Positions 27,885-37,469 of a stretch of DNA of 64,000 nucleotides are shown here, piece after piece. The position numbers were made by a program, and so were the translations under genes. This stretch comes from an uncultured Planctomycetaceae bacterium (GTDB lineage Bacteria > Planctomycetota > Planctomycetia > Planctomycetales > Planctomycetaceae), in NCBI GenBank assembly GCA_903896675.1, contig CAITYU010000333.1, positions 1 through 64,000 of the forward strand, read 5' to 3'. The first letter of the stretch is position 1; the number at the start of each line of letters is the position of its first letter. The notes below the pieces were generated by a model that was not told where the DNA came from, did no database searches, and saw only the letters and a program-made list of their open reading frames with translations.

Positions 27885-29396
27885 ATGAGTGATCTGACGG
27901 ACAAAAAACTTGGTGAATTCCACCTGCTGCGACCGCTGGGCAGCGGCGGCATGGCCGAAGTCTATCTGGCCGAGCAGACATCGCTGCAGCGCTACGTCGC
28001 CGTGAAGGTAATGAAACCGGCTCTGATGGCACATTCCGGTCAGGACATGCTGGCCAGGTTCAAGCAGGAAGCCATGATGGCAGCCGGCCTGAATCATCCG
28101 AACATCGTGCAGGTGTACACGATCGGGGAAGAGCAGGGCCTGCACTACATTGCTCAGGAGTTCGTGCAGGGCAGCGACCTGGCAACACTGATGCGGGAAC
28201 GCGGCAAACTGGATCTGGCATCCGTTCTCCATGTCATGCGACAGGTCGCTGCGGCTCTCAAGGCTTCCGGTCGGGCCGGGATCGTGCATCGCGACATCAA
28301 ACCGGAGAATATCCTCGTAACAAAAAAGGGCGAGGTGAAGGTGGCCGACTTCGGCCTCGCACAACTCGGCGAAAACACCGAAGGCAGAGAGGGCGTGACG
28401 ATGGGCACGCCACTGTACATGAGCCCCGAGCAGGTCAGCGGCAGGGAACTTGACCCCCGCTCAGATATTTACTCATTCGGAGTCACCTGCTACCAACTGT
28501 TGTGCGGAGAACCCCCGTTCCGTGGCACGACGGCCGTGCAGATTGCCATGCAGCACCTGAAAAACCCACCGCCACCGCTGCATGAACGCAACCCGCAACT
28601 CCCCAAGACCCTGTGTCGCCTCGTGCATCGCATGATGGCCAAGCGTCGCGGTCTGCGATATCAGTCGGCCGATGAAGTTTCAGAAGATATCAAAACCCTC
28701 ATCGCCGCCCAGAAGCAGGGGCGATCGCTGGACCTCGTTCGGTTACCCCGCCTCGAGGAACTCGAGCGGCTGGCGGAGCAGGAGCGGCAGCAGCACCAGC
28801 GAAATCAGCATCAGCAATCCGCAGATGGGCTGGACGACGGCGGAGACCTGCCGTTCGAAACATCTGCCGGTTCACAGACGGCTCCCGAGCCTGTCAGGGC
28901 CAAACCGGAACGACCAAAACCGGTGGCTCCGGTACCCGTCGCAGCAGATGATGACGACGATCCGCCGCCCCGCAGGCCACGCACGGAAGACAGTGCCGCA
29001 ATTGACCTCACGCCAGCCGTGGACGTGACCTTTCAGCTGCTGATTTTCTTCATGGTAACGGCATCCTTCAGTATGCAGAAAGCCTTTGACGTACCGCCGG
29101 CCAAAAATACCGATGGCGTTTCTGCGGCCGTTGTGGTGCCTCAGGAGTCCGAAACGTCGGCCGTCAAAGTGCAGGTGGATGCGGACAATGCCATGTACGT
29201 CGAGGAAACCAAAAAAGCCATCACGTTCAGAGAACTGCTGGAGCTGCTGAAACAGGAAAAGGGCTCAAGTTCGGATGTGACAGATGTGGAACTGGAACTG
29301 CATCCGGACTCCACACACGAGGCTCGGGTTATCGTCATTGACGCAGCAACTCAGGCAGGTTTTACGCGAGTCAGAAACAGAATTGTTGAGTGGTAG
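27885..29396 (+). CDS. Serine/threonine protein kinase fused to a C-terminal ExbD domain
   Basis: A 503-residue two-part protein. Residues 11-275 are a complete Hanks-type kinase: P-loop LGSGGMAEV (18-26), catalytic Lys41, Glu62, HRDIKPEN with Asp137, DFG at 155-157, and SPE at 180-182. All key residues are present, so it should be active. A charged Gln/Arg coiled region and Pro-rich linker run about 285-368. Residues 372-503 are an ExbD domain: [20 protein letters not shown] with the proton-relay Asp380, then a periplasmic domain with the usual [25 protein letters not shown]. In planctomycetes kinases usually end in a single span plus sensor domains; here the span belongs to ExbD. Topology fits: kinase inside, ExbD outside. 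No frameshift is visible at the junction. Confidence 0.93.
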   Translation: MSDLTDKKLGEFHLLRPLGSGGMAEVYLAEQTSLQRYVAVKVMKPALMAHSGQDMLARFKQEAMMAAGLNHPNIVQVYTIGEEQGLHYIAQEFVQGSDLATLMRERGKLDLASVLHVMRQVAAALKASGRAGIVHRDIKPENILVTKKGEVKVADFGLAQLGENTEGREGVTMGTPLYMSPEQVSGRELDPRSDIYSFGVTCYQLLCGEPPFRGTTAVQIAMQHLKNPPPPLHERNPQLPKTLCRLVHRMMAKRRGLRYQSADEVSEDIKTLIAAQKQGRSLDLVRLPRLEELERLAEQERQQHQRNQHQQSADGLDDGGDLPFETSAGSQTAPEPVRAKPERPKPVAPVPVAADDDDDPPPRRPRTEDSAAIDLTPAVDVTFQLLIFFMVTASFSMQKAFDVPPAKNTDGVSAAVVVPQESETSAVKVQVDADNAMYVEETKKAITFRELLELLKQEKGSSSDVTDVELELHPDSTHEARVIVIDAATQAGFTRVRNRIVEW

Positions 29397-29486
29397 CAGC
29401 AGGCCCGCCACCAGCGGGACCGGCTGGCAGAAATCCTCTGCCGGATCGAACAGCCAATACGGGAAAAATACTGACGGGATAAGACT

Positions 29487-32400
29487 GTGGCAGACAAATC
29501 TTCTGACAAATCTGAATTCGACCCGGAAGCAGACCGGCAGCAACTGGCTGAAAAAGCGAAACAGCAGCTGCAGCGTGGTCGACTTTCCGCGTTTTCCGAT
29601 CGCCTCACGGGTGGGCCGGTCAGAAATGAAGATCAGAAAATCTCCCGCTCCCCGGCAGTGCTTCTGCTGACGGGGACCACGATTGTCTGCTTCCTGCTGG
29701 CCGGTATCTTCTGGTTCATCAATCAGAGGAACGTCGAAGAACGCCTGCTGAAGGACGCCCAAACATTCCTTGAACAGCAGAAATACCTCGACGCCGAAGC
29801 GCGATTCGTGCAGTTCATCGCACAATACCCGAAGACGGAATCGACGGCTGCTGCCCGCATCGGCCTCCATCGCACTCGAGTCGAAAAGTTTATCCTCACT
29901 GATACCCCGGACGTCATCAAGGGCATGGCCGAGTTCAGAGAGCTGGAGTCTGAGTGTCGTGAACTGCCCGGATTCAGTGAGCTGCAGGATACGCTTCGGC
30001 GTTACACTGATCGACTGGCCTACGCCGGCGCTGTTGTCGCTGAAGTCACGCAGTCCGAAGAAGCTCTTGTCGTCAGCCGGGAAGCCCTCGACCTGCTGCA
30101 GCGGTATTCTCCGGATGGCGTACCAGCATCACGGCTCCAGCGCCTGACGGAACGACAGCGAGTGGCTGAAGGAGCGATTGCTCGTAAACTGACCTTTCAG
30201 GCCACATCCGAAAAAATCAGCAGCCTGCTGCAGGCTGGCGACACTGCCGGCGCCATCAGGACTCGCGAAGAGCTGATTCAGCGATTTCCGACTCTGGCGG
30301 AAGACAAGGACGTCCTGAAGATGCTGACGGACATCCTGAACCGTGAGAAGGAACTGGTGGTTCGCACGGATCTCGCACGGGATGCGATTCCCGCTGATCC
30401 GGCCCTCGAACAACTCCCCGCACTGACGCCGGCGCTTCGCACGCAGGCCGCTTCGGATCTGACATCACAGAACCGTTTTGTGGTGACCTGCGGCCGAGAC
30501 TCCTGCTGGTCGGTGGATGCTGACACAGGAGATCCGCGCTGGCGACGAGTCATCGGTACAGGCGCACCGTTTGCTCCCCTGCCTGTGGACGGCTCACGAC
30601 GCGGCGTACTGGTCTACAGCACGCAGTTCGAACAACTGCAGATGCTGGCAGAAGATACCGGAGAGGTGCTGTGGCGACAGTCCATCGAAGCCCGCCCATC
30701 AGCTCCGCCAGTCATCGCGGGCGGTACCGTATTCATCACAACGGACAACAATGAACTCTGGCAGGTCGCTGCAGATTCCGGTCGAGCCCTTGCAAAGCTG
30801 AAATTCCCGCAGGCCATCACCGGCCCTCCGGCTTTCTCCGGCGATGGTCAGGTGCTGATCATCCCCGGCAACCAGATCATGGTTTACACCATCAGCCTGA
30901 ACCCTTTTGGCTGTCTTGCCGCATCCCGTATTCCGCACGGACCGGGCAGCGTTCGCGTGCCGATTGCGTCGGCCGGAAATTACTTTCTGATGTGTGACAA
31001 TCAGACGACAGCAAAGGCCCGTATTCAGACACTGCGGCTGGAACCATCCGGACAGGTAACCGTGATTGCAGAAAATCCGGTGGATGGGCAGGTCCAGGAT
31101 CCCATGCTGCTGCGTGGCTATGAACTTTTCGTGCCCTCGACGCCGCAGCGAGTCACAGCATTCCGGGTCAGCGATGAACCCGGACAGCCTCCACTGTCTC
31201 CGGTCGGGGCAAATCAACTGGAGGACGGCCTCCAGACTCGCATGTTTCTGATGGCCGGTCCAGGCGGTCAGGTCTGGCTGGGTGGTCGGGATCTGAGAAA
31301 ATTCCGTACGCTGGCCAACGCAGTCGAACTGGAATCAGGACTAACGGCGGAGGGCGTGCACACGCAGCCGATTCGCCTGCTTGAGGATTCGGCATTCCTG
31401 ACCACGCGAACTTCCGTCTCCGACTCGACTTTCTTCACGCGTGCTGATCGTGAACAGATGCAGGGGATCTGGCGGACCGCGATTGGTTCCCGCATTGTGG
31501 CCACGGCGCCATCAGCGGGTGGTGAGTCGCTGCTGGCCATTACCGATTATGGCGAATCCTACCGTGTTCCGTTTGCCGAACTGAAGCGGCAGAGCTTCCT
31601 GCTGGAATCGGTCAGCCGCTTTCGCCTGCCGGACAAGCTGGCATCGACGATCAACGGATTCGTGCTCAACGATGGCCGCCCGGCCGCGTGGTCCGGACTC
31701 CCCGAACCTCTGATGTGGACCTTTACAACTACGGGGCAGTTGGAGCAGCGGTGGACATTGCCGGGCGTTCCGGAAGTGCCGCCCGTCGCGATCAACGCGG
31801 GAGCTGTTTATGCGGTCCCCGGCAAACTGCACCTCACCGGCCTTTCCGAAGGTCGCACCGCCGAGGACTACCTGTCTGCCCAGACGCAGGATCGGCAGCA
31901 GCCATGGAAAGCACTTGTGGCCATTTCCGGTACGCAGGTGCTGGCAGTGACGGCCGGTAATGAATTTGTTCGAGTCGAATATCGGGACACACCGCGACCG
32001 CAACTGGCGGAACTGAGCGTCGTGAAATTCCCGCACACAATTGAAGTGGCTCCCTCGGCCGCCAATGGATACCTCTTCGCTGCAACGACCGATGGACGAC
32101 TGCTGATGATGCAGGCATCCAGCCTTGAAATTCTCGCTGAAGCACAACTCGGAGGTGTCCCCAGCGCATCACCAAAGGTCGCCGGACAGGTGGTCATTGT
32201 GGAGGTCGCCGGACAGGCCGCTAAGGTCTTTCGAATTCAGGGCGGACTGGCGCCGGCATCCGAACTGCAACTGGCTGGCTTCGGAATTGCCGGAAACCCA
32301 CTGGCGGTGGATGACGGAGTACTGGTCGCTCGCACGGATGGCATGCTCACAAAACTTGATACAGCCGGGGTTCCAACCGGAGCTTCGATGTCCGTAGGCC

Positions 32401-32498
32401 AGGCGGTGCAGTCCGGTCTGGTCCGCTTCGGCAATCAGATCGTGATCACCGGCATGGACGGCAGCTTTTACGCAATTGATCCGGCACTCAGGCGATAA
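29487..32498 (+). CDS. Membrane-anchored TPR-like plus PQQ-type beta-propeller protein
   Basis: A 1003-residue protein. The first 55 residues are cytoplasmic, followed by one membrane span (SPAVLLLTGTTIVCFLLAGIFWF, about 54-76). Residues about 80-300 are helical and TPR-like (AQTFLEQQKYLDAEARFVQF). From about 330 to the end come PQQ/WD-like blade repeats (CGRDSCWSVDADTGDPRWR, MLAEDTGEVLWRQSIEA, ITTDNNELWQVAADSGRALA), a BamB-like propeller used for protein binding rather than PQQ catalysis. It should face the periplasm. Start is GTG 29487. The gene sits 90 bases after the kinase-ExbD fusion, in the same run of + strand genes. Confidence 0.82.
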   Translation: MADKSSDKSEFDPEADRQQLAEKAKQQLQRGRLSAFSDRLTGGPVRNEDQKISRSPAVLLLTGTTIVCFLLAGIFWFINQRNVEERLLKDAQTFLEQQKYLDAEARFVQFIAQYPKTESTAAARIGLHRTRVEKFILTDTPDVIKGMAEFRELESECRELPGFSELQDTLRRYTDRLAYAGAVVAEVTQSEEALVVSREALDLLQRYSPDGVPASRLQRLTERQRVAEGAIARKLTFQATSEKISSLLQAGDTAGAIRTREELIQRFPTLAEDKDVLKMLTDILNREKELVVRTDLARDAIPADPALEQLPALTPALRTQAASDLTSQNRFVVTCGRDSCWSVDADTGDPRWRRVIGTGAPFAPLPVDGSRRGVLVYSTQFEQLQMLAEDTGEVLWRQSIEARPSAPPVIAGGTVFITTDNNELWQVAADSGRALAKLKFPQAITGPPAFSGDGQVLIIPGNQIMVYTISLNPFGCLAASRIPHGPGSVRVPIASAGNYFLMCDNQTTAKARIQTLRLEPSGQVTVIAENPVDGQVQDPMLLRGYELFVPSTPQRVTAFRVSDEPGQPPLSPVGANQLEDGLQTRMFLMAGPGGQVWLGGRDLRKFRTLANAVELESGLTAEGVHTQPIRLLEDSAFLTTRTSVSDSTFFTRADREQMQGIWRTAIGSRIVATAPSAGGESLLAITDYGESYRVPFAELKRQSFLLESVSRFRLPDKLASTINGFVLNDGRPAAWSGLPEPLMWTFTTTGQLEQRWTLPGVPEVPPVAINAGAVYAVPGKLHLTGLSEGRTAEDYLSAQTQDRQQPWKALVAISGTQVLAVTAGNEFVRVEYRDTPRPQLAELSVVKFPHTIEVAPSAANGYLFAATTDGRLLMMQASSLEILAEAQLGGVPSASPKVAGQVVIVEVAGQAAKVFRIQGGLAPASELQLAGFGIAGNPLAVDDGVLVARTDGMLTKLDTAGVPTGASMSVGQAVQSGLVRFGNQIVITGMDGSFYAIDPALRR

Positions 32499-32513
32499 CG
32501 CGGGTTTGTGTTC

Positions 32514-35084
32514 ATGAAACTCAGATTCCTTCAGTTCCCCGAAATTCGTGGCGCAGCAACACATTGGCTTAAAACCATGGTGGTTGTCCTGCTGATGCTG
32601 TGCAGCGCTGCGGTCAGTGGCGACGAATCAGTCGGACGAACCGAACTGCCGAAGCTTTCCGAAATGCCGTTGCCCACAGCCGAGGCACTGTTGCGCGCGG
32701 ATCTTGACGACAGAGAGTTTGACTGGGTTGTGCTGAAGGCCGGCACACCGGAAGACCGGCGAGTTGTGGTCGTCAATCCTCTCGATTCAAGACCCGACAT
32801 CCTTGGAAAACAGGATGCAGAATACAAAAAACTGGAGGCCTCAAGGCCACAGAATCAAAAGGAACGCGAGGCTCGGACAAAGCGTCTGAAAAGCCTGAAG
32901 AAACTGATGTTCACGCTGCCCGGCGATCTGACTGAGTACGCCGTTCCTGTCGAACAGGTCGATCAGATCCTGTACTTCGAGGATCTGATGCTGCTGGTGG
33001 TCGACCAGTTGCTTGAGAAAGCGGATTACCGCACATCCTATGAATTGCTGCTGCGAGTCGAGACAGAACTGCCAGGCTGGGAAAAATCAGTTCCTCGATT
33101 CGAGCGACTGCTGCTGAGCGAAGCGGCAACGCGGGCTGCCGCCGGAGAAATCTATGCGGCGCTGGCTCTGCTTGATCAGGTCTTTCAGCGAAATCCGCAA
33201 AGCACTGAACTGCCCACCCGATTGGGTGAACTGGTCCGGCCGATGATCAGTGATGCAGTGGGCAAAGAGGATTTTCGCAAGGCCCGCTACCTGATCGATC
33301 GAGTCCGCCGGCTGTTTCCGCAGCATGAAGTGGCCGTTGCGGCACAGACCGAACTGCAGACACTCAGCCAGACCCTGCTGGACAAAGCCACGGCCAGCAG
33401 CCAGCAGAAACAGCATGCCGAAGCCGCTGAACTGGCTCGCCGTGCCGAAGCGGTCTGGCCCACAGCAGGAAATGGTCGTGCCACATTCACTCAGCTGTTT
33501 GCCAGACACCAGGTCCTGCGAGTCGGCATCAACGACCCGCAGGGCCCCTTCATTCACCCGGCTCCACTGGAGTCGGACGAGCGACTGCAGGAGCTGGGGC
33601 AGGTCAGTCTGTTTGAGCCTTCTTCAGCCGACGAACTGACGTATTTTCGCTCTGGCTTTTTCGAGGTCTGGGATCCCACGGATCTTGGTCGGGAAGTCGT
33701 GTTCACACTGCGTGAAACAAAACCGTCGTGGCAGACACAGCCACTGCTGACAGCCAACCAGGTCGCCGAATCGATTGCTCAGCGAATCGACATCGCTCAC
33801 CCGCTTTACAGTTCGCGGCTGGCCTCCTTCGTTTCAGAGATCTCCGTCAGATCTCCGTCGCAACTGAGACTTCGATTTTCCCGAGTCCCGCTGAGCATCG
33901 AATCTCTGCTGAGATTTCCGGCAACCCGCAGTGTCCCACCAGGTGGTGACGAGGCTGCTGCTGCATCGGCCAGCGGAACAACCGCTGTCATCGCCACGCG
34001 TTTTCAGCAAAAGACTGCGGCCGGAAATGCAACATCCTGGCTCAGGGGTGTTCCTGAGCCCGATGGGCTGGACGCCGGCAAATATCATGTCGCCGAAATT
34101 CAGGAACAGCGATTTGATGACCGAAATCGCATGATTCAGGCCTTCAACCGCGGCGACATCGATTACATCCCGAAGCTGCTTCCGTGGGAGGTGGACGCCT
34201 TCCTGGCATCAGATTTTCAGGTGAAGAAATACGCACTACCCATGACGCACGTGCTGATCTTCAACCCCCGTTCGGAACGTATCACAAACGCTCAGACACG
34301 CCGTGCACTGTCCTTCGCAATCAATCGCGAAGGCATCCTGCGTTCCACAATCCTGCGGGATGAATCAATGAAGCATGGCCGACCGACAAGTGCCGCATGG
34401 CACCTGCGCAGCTATGCCACGGAACCTCGTGAGCCGGCACCACGATTCAACCTGCGACTGGCTTACGCCCTCCGGTTCGCCGCCGAACAGCAGTTGAGAA
34501 TCGCCGAGCTGATGAAACTGACGGAGGCTGCAAAGGAAAAGGCGCGGGTTGACAAAATCAATTTTGACCCCGAACAGTTCCGCAGGAACACCAAAGTCGA
34601 CTACGTCAAACTCCCGCGCCTGCGATTTGTGGTCGAACCTGGTGAAGTGCCCAAAGCTGCAGCCGAACGCCTGCTGAGCTACTGGACCCGAATCGGTTTC
34701 GAAATCGACGTGATTCAGGGCGATCAGCCCGGAATGCCACTCTCAGACTCTGACTGGGACTTCTGCTATCGACAGGTACGGATGGAAGAACCACTGCTGG
34801 AACTCTGGCCGGTCCTCGCAAATGACACGACTTTTGATATGTCACGACTGGGACTGTATCCCGACTGGATGCGCCAGGAGCTGGTGGGCCTGGACTATGC
34901 CTCCAGTTTCCTCGATGCCCAGGAAAAACTGTTCACGATTCATCGACATATCGCTGCTCAGGCCTTCCTGATCCCGCTCTGGGAAGTTGATGAGTACGCA
35001 GTGCTGCGAAAGAACGTTTCCGGGACACCGGCTCAACTGATGTCGGTCTACCACAACGCAGAGCGATGGATGATCAAGCCATGA
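32514..35084 (+). CDS. Exported TPR-like domain fused to family 5 solute-binding protein
   Basis: An 856-residue protein with a signal peptide (LKTMVVVLLMLCSAAVSGDES). Residues about 40-325 are helical with TPR-like pairs (AAGEIYAALALLDQVFQRNP, AAELARRAEAVWPTAGNG). From about 335 it matches dipeptide/nickel-type SBP_bac_5 proteins: LLTANQVAESIAQRI, RITNAQTRRALSFAINREGIL and SDSDWDFCYRQVRMEEPLLELWP. Such proteins normally deliver peptides to an ABC importer, but no permease or ATPase gene is in this window. ATG 32514 is chosen; a GTG two codons earlier is possible. The stop overlaps the next start (ATGA), so translation is coupled. Confidence 0.85.
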   Translation: MKLRFLQFPEIRGAATHWLKTMVVVLLMLCSAAVSGDESVGRTELPKLSEMPLPTAEALLRADLDDREFDWVVLKAGTPEDRRVVVVNPLDSRPDILGKQDAEYKKLEASRPQNQKEREARTKRLKSLKKLMFTLPGDLTEYAVPVEQVDQILYFEDLMLLVVDQLLEKADYRTSYELLLRVETELPGWEKSVPRFERLLLSEAATRAAAGEIYAALALLDQVFQRNPQSTELPTRLGELVRPMISDAVGKEDFRKARYLIDRVRRLFPQHEVAVAAQTELQTLSQTLLDKATASSQQKQHAEAAELARRAEAVWPTAGNGRATFTQLFARHQVLRVGINDPQGPFIHPAPLESDERLQELGQVSLFEPSSADELTYFRSGFFEVWDPTDLGREVVFTLRETKPSWQTQPLLTANQVAESIAQRIDIAHPLYSSRLASFVSEISVRSPSQLRLRFSRVPLSIESLLRFPATRSVPPGGDEAAAASASGTTAVIATRFQQKTAAGNATSWLRGVPEPDGLDAGKYHVAEIQEQRFDDRNRMIQAFNRGDIDYIPKLLPWEVDAFLASDFQVKKYALPMTHVLIFNPRSERITNAQTRRALSFAINREGILRSTILRDESMKHGRPTSAAWHLRSYATEPREPAPRFNLRLAYALRFAAEQQLRIAELMKLTEAAKEKARVDKINFDPEQFRRNTKVDYVKLPRLRFVVEPGEVPKAAAERLLSYWTRIGFEIDVIQGDQPGMPLSDSDWDFCYRQVRMEEPLLELWPVLANDTTFDMSRLGLYPDWMRQELVGLDYASSFLDAQEKLFTIHRHIAAQAFLIPLWEVDEYAVLRKNVSGTPAQLMSVYHNAERWMIKP

Positions 35085-36742
35085 GAACAGCTGTAATCTG
35101 CCTGATGCTGTCAAGTGTGCTTCCCGAAGCACTGCTGTTTGCCCAGCAGACTTCGCCGAATGCAACAGCCGGTTCCGTCGCCCAGGCGGATGCACCCGCA
35201 CCGGCACCCACCGCTGCTCCGACACCCCCCCCGGTTGACCGGACACCGTTTCAGCAGCGCCCCTATCGTGTCACCGTGGAAGTTGGTTTCAGTGGCCCAG
35301 ACGCCGTCGATCCTCAACTGCGGACCGAAATTGTGCGGCAGATTCGCGACGGGTTTGATCGCCTGTACGGGGCAATGTGGATCACCAGTGTGCTTGAATC
35401 CTCGTGGTTCGTGCCCGGCAGCAGAGAATCCCTTGAACGCCTCGATGCGCCGCAACTGGAGAGCCGGTATGTCGAAAGCGAAACCGAAAAAGCCCTGCTG
35501 ATCGCAGTGGAATGCGACCGTGATGGGTTTACCGTCAGTTGTCGTGAACACGATGTTCGCATTCAGGAGCTGACACCCGTGATTACACGTACCGTCTTCA
35601 CTGCAGACGCTGCGGCACATGCTGCCTGCGAGCTGGGGCGCGACAGCTTTAGGCCCATCCTTCTGTACACATCACAGACACTGGACAAAACCGAACTGGA
35701 ATTCGTGGTGCAGGCTGGCTTGATCACCCCACCGGATCCCAGTGCTGCCCAACTGCGGGAGGGCGACGTGCTCCGCACATTCCTGCGACAGATGGACCGA
35801 AAAAATCCCGGCAAGGTAAAACTCCTGCAGAGACTTGATCTCTGTTATGTTCGCATCACCGGATTCAACGATGTGCTGGGCAGTGGCGGACTGTCAGCAG
35901 ACGAACAGCCGGTGCGGGTTGAAGGCGTGGATACCCAGCCATCACAGGGCTGGCAGGACACCAGCCGAGCGCGTGGAGTCCTGCTTTCACACGGCCTCGT
36001 ACCATTCGGAACCAAAGGGCGCAACCTGCAGCAGATCGGCGTACGCCAACGCCCCATTGCAGCCTCCAGTCGCGTGCGAATGGTGCTGCAGAACCGACCG
36101 GATCGACCGCTGATCTGCCTGCGAGTGGACCAGGTCGCAAAGCTCCGACAGACTGATGTCAGTGCCCAACCACCGGTTCGGGTACTGACGGATCGCAGGG
36201 GCGAACTCACCCTGCAGACCGATCCCAAAAATCCCACGTTCTGGCTCTACGCATACAGCGGCAGCACGCTGCTTGCTCGAGTTCCATATGCTCCGGGACT
36301 CACCCCCGTTGATACCGTGAAACTTCCTGATGACTCCATTCGCCTCGGCGTTGAGGGGGATCTGTATCTGCTGCGAGACGAACTTGTGGATATGGTCGCC
36401 GAAAAAGCCGTCCATATGAGTCTTGCGAAAAAGGCGTCTGAAGCGAAAAACGGCGAGGGTTTTCTGGAGGCTGTTGCAGCCATGAATACCCTGCCCGGTG
36501 ACGAAGCCTTCGGCCTGAAGCTGAATGAAATCCGGGCTCCGGCCATTGATCGCGCCGACAAAGCCAAAAATTCCGCTGCAAAACGTCGCATTGAATCTCT
36601 GATTGGCAGAATGTCAGACTCCCTCGTGAAATACTTTGCTCCGGAGAAACGGGTGGCTGAAGCCGACGAACTGCTGAAACTGCGTCGAGCCGCCGGATTG
36701 CCGGATGAAGCCCCTGCCGGAAGTTCGGGCAGCGGCCGCTGA
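35081..36742 (+). CDS. Exported protein of unknown function, last gene of the ExbBD-kinase operon
   Basis: A 553-residue protein with a signal peptide (MRTAVICLMLSSVLPEALLFAQQ) followed by an Ala/Pro/Thr-rich linker (about 28-55). The rest is a mixed alpha/beta protein without a recognised domain; it contains repeated beta-rich stretches (YRVTVEVGFSGPDAV, RPLICLRVDQVAKLRQ, RRGELTLQTDPKNPTFWLYA). An ending Ala/Lys-rich helix (SAAKRRIESLIGRM) precedes a Gly/Ser tail. ATG 35081 overlaps the stop of the solute-binding protein by 4 bases, so they are co-translated and their products may interact in the periplasm. Confidence 0.75.
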   Translation: MRTAVICLMLSSVLPEALLFAQQTSPNATAGSVAQADAPAPAPTAAPTPPPVDRTPFQQRPYRVTVEVGFSGPDAVDPQLRTEIVRQIRDGFDRLYGAMWITSVLESSWFVPGSRESLERLDAPQLESRYVESETEKALLIAVECDRDGFTVSCREHDVRIQELTPVITRTVFTADAAAHAACELGRDSFRPILLYTSQTLDKTELEFVVQAGLITPPDPSAAQLREGDVLRTFLRQMDRKNPGKVKLLQRLDLCYVRITGFNDVLGSGGLSADEQPVRVEGVDTQPSQGWQDTSRARGVLLSHGLVPFGTKGRNLQQIGVRQRPIAASSRVRMVLQNRPDRPLICLRVDQVAKLRQTDVSAQPPVRVLTDRRGELTLQTDPKNPTFWLYAYSGSTLLARVPYAPGLTPVDTVKLPDDSIRLGVEGDLYLLRDELVDMVAEKAVHMSLAKKASEAKNGEGFLEAVAAMNTLPGDEAFGLKLNEIRAPAIDRADKAKNSAAKRRIESLIGRMSDSLVKYFAPEKRVAEADELLKLRRAAGLPDEAPAGSSGSGR

Positions 36743-36752
36743 GACATCCAGC

Positions 36753-37469
36753 ATGCAGGTCATCTACGAGGATAATCACCTGCTTGTGATCAGCAAGCCG
36801 GCGGGACTGGCCACCATGGGGGCATTGCCTGGTATCCCCACAGCACTGGAGCTGGCACGCAACGATATCGCGCACCGCTACAGAAAACCGGGAGCCGTGT
36901 ATCTGGGGGTGGTCAGCCGACTGGACTCAGCCGTCACTGGAGTCCTTATCTTCGCTCGAACGTCAAAGGCCGCAGCCCGCCTCAGCGCACAGTTCCGGGA
37001 ACGTTTGATTCGCAAGACTTACATCGCCCTGACGTCACGGACTCCGCAAAAGTCGGCCGAACGTGTTGACTGCTGGCTGCGACGAGATGATGACAGACAT
37101 CTCACAGTACCCGCGGCTGCGAATTCAGCCGGCGCCCAGCACAGCAGCCTCGACTACCGCTTACTGGGGCAGGGTGACGGAAAGTCTTTGCTGGAAATCA
37201 CACCGCACACGGGGCGAAAGCACCAGATCCGTGCTCAACTGCAAGCGCTCAAAATACCCATCGTCGGAGACAGAAAATATGGCAGTGACACAACTTTTCC
37301 ATCCGGAATTGCCCTGCATGCGCTCAGCCTGCAGTTTAAACATCCAGTCCTGCCGGAACTTCTGCACATTTCTGCCCCGCCTCCGAGCCCCTGGCCGACA
37401 TGGACCAGCGATCTGCTGAAGGACATTTATCCTAAGGACGCTGTCAGACGCCTACCGCTTCCAGATTGA
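36753..37469 (+). CDS. RluA-family pseudouridine synthase
   Basis: A 238-residue enzyme that isomerises uridine in rRNA or tRNA. It begins MQVIYEDNHLLVISKPAGL, the normal catalytic-domain start, contains the active-site loop VSRLDSAVTGVLIFA with the catalytic Asp at residue 58, and LEITPHTGRKHQIRAQL. No S4 RNA-binding domain is present, which suggests an RluA/RluC-minimal or TruC-like form. An in-frame ATG at 36705 would overlap the upstream gene. The 3' end overlaps the convergent sigma factor gene by 26 bases. Confidence 0.9.
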   Translation: MQVIYEDNHLLVISKPAGLATMGALPGIPTALELARNDIAHRYRKPGAVYLGVVSRLDSAVTGVLIFARTSKAAARLSAQFRERLIRKTYIALTSRTPQKSAERVDCWLRRDDDRHLTVPAAANSAGAQHSSLDYRLLGQGDGKSLLEITPHTGRKHQIRAQLQALKIPIVGDRKYGSDTTFPSGIALHALSLQFKHPVLPELLHISAPPPSPWPTWTSDLLKDIYPKDAVRRLPLPD

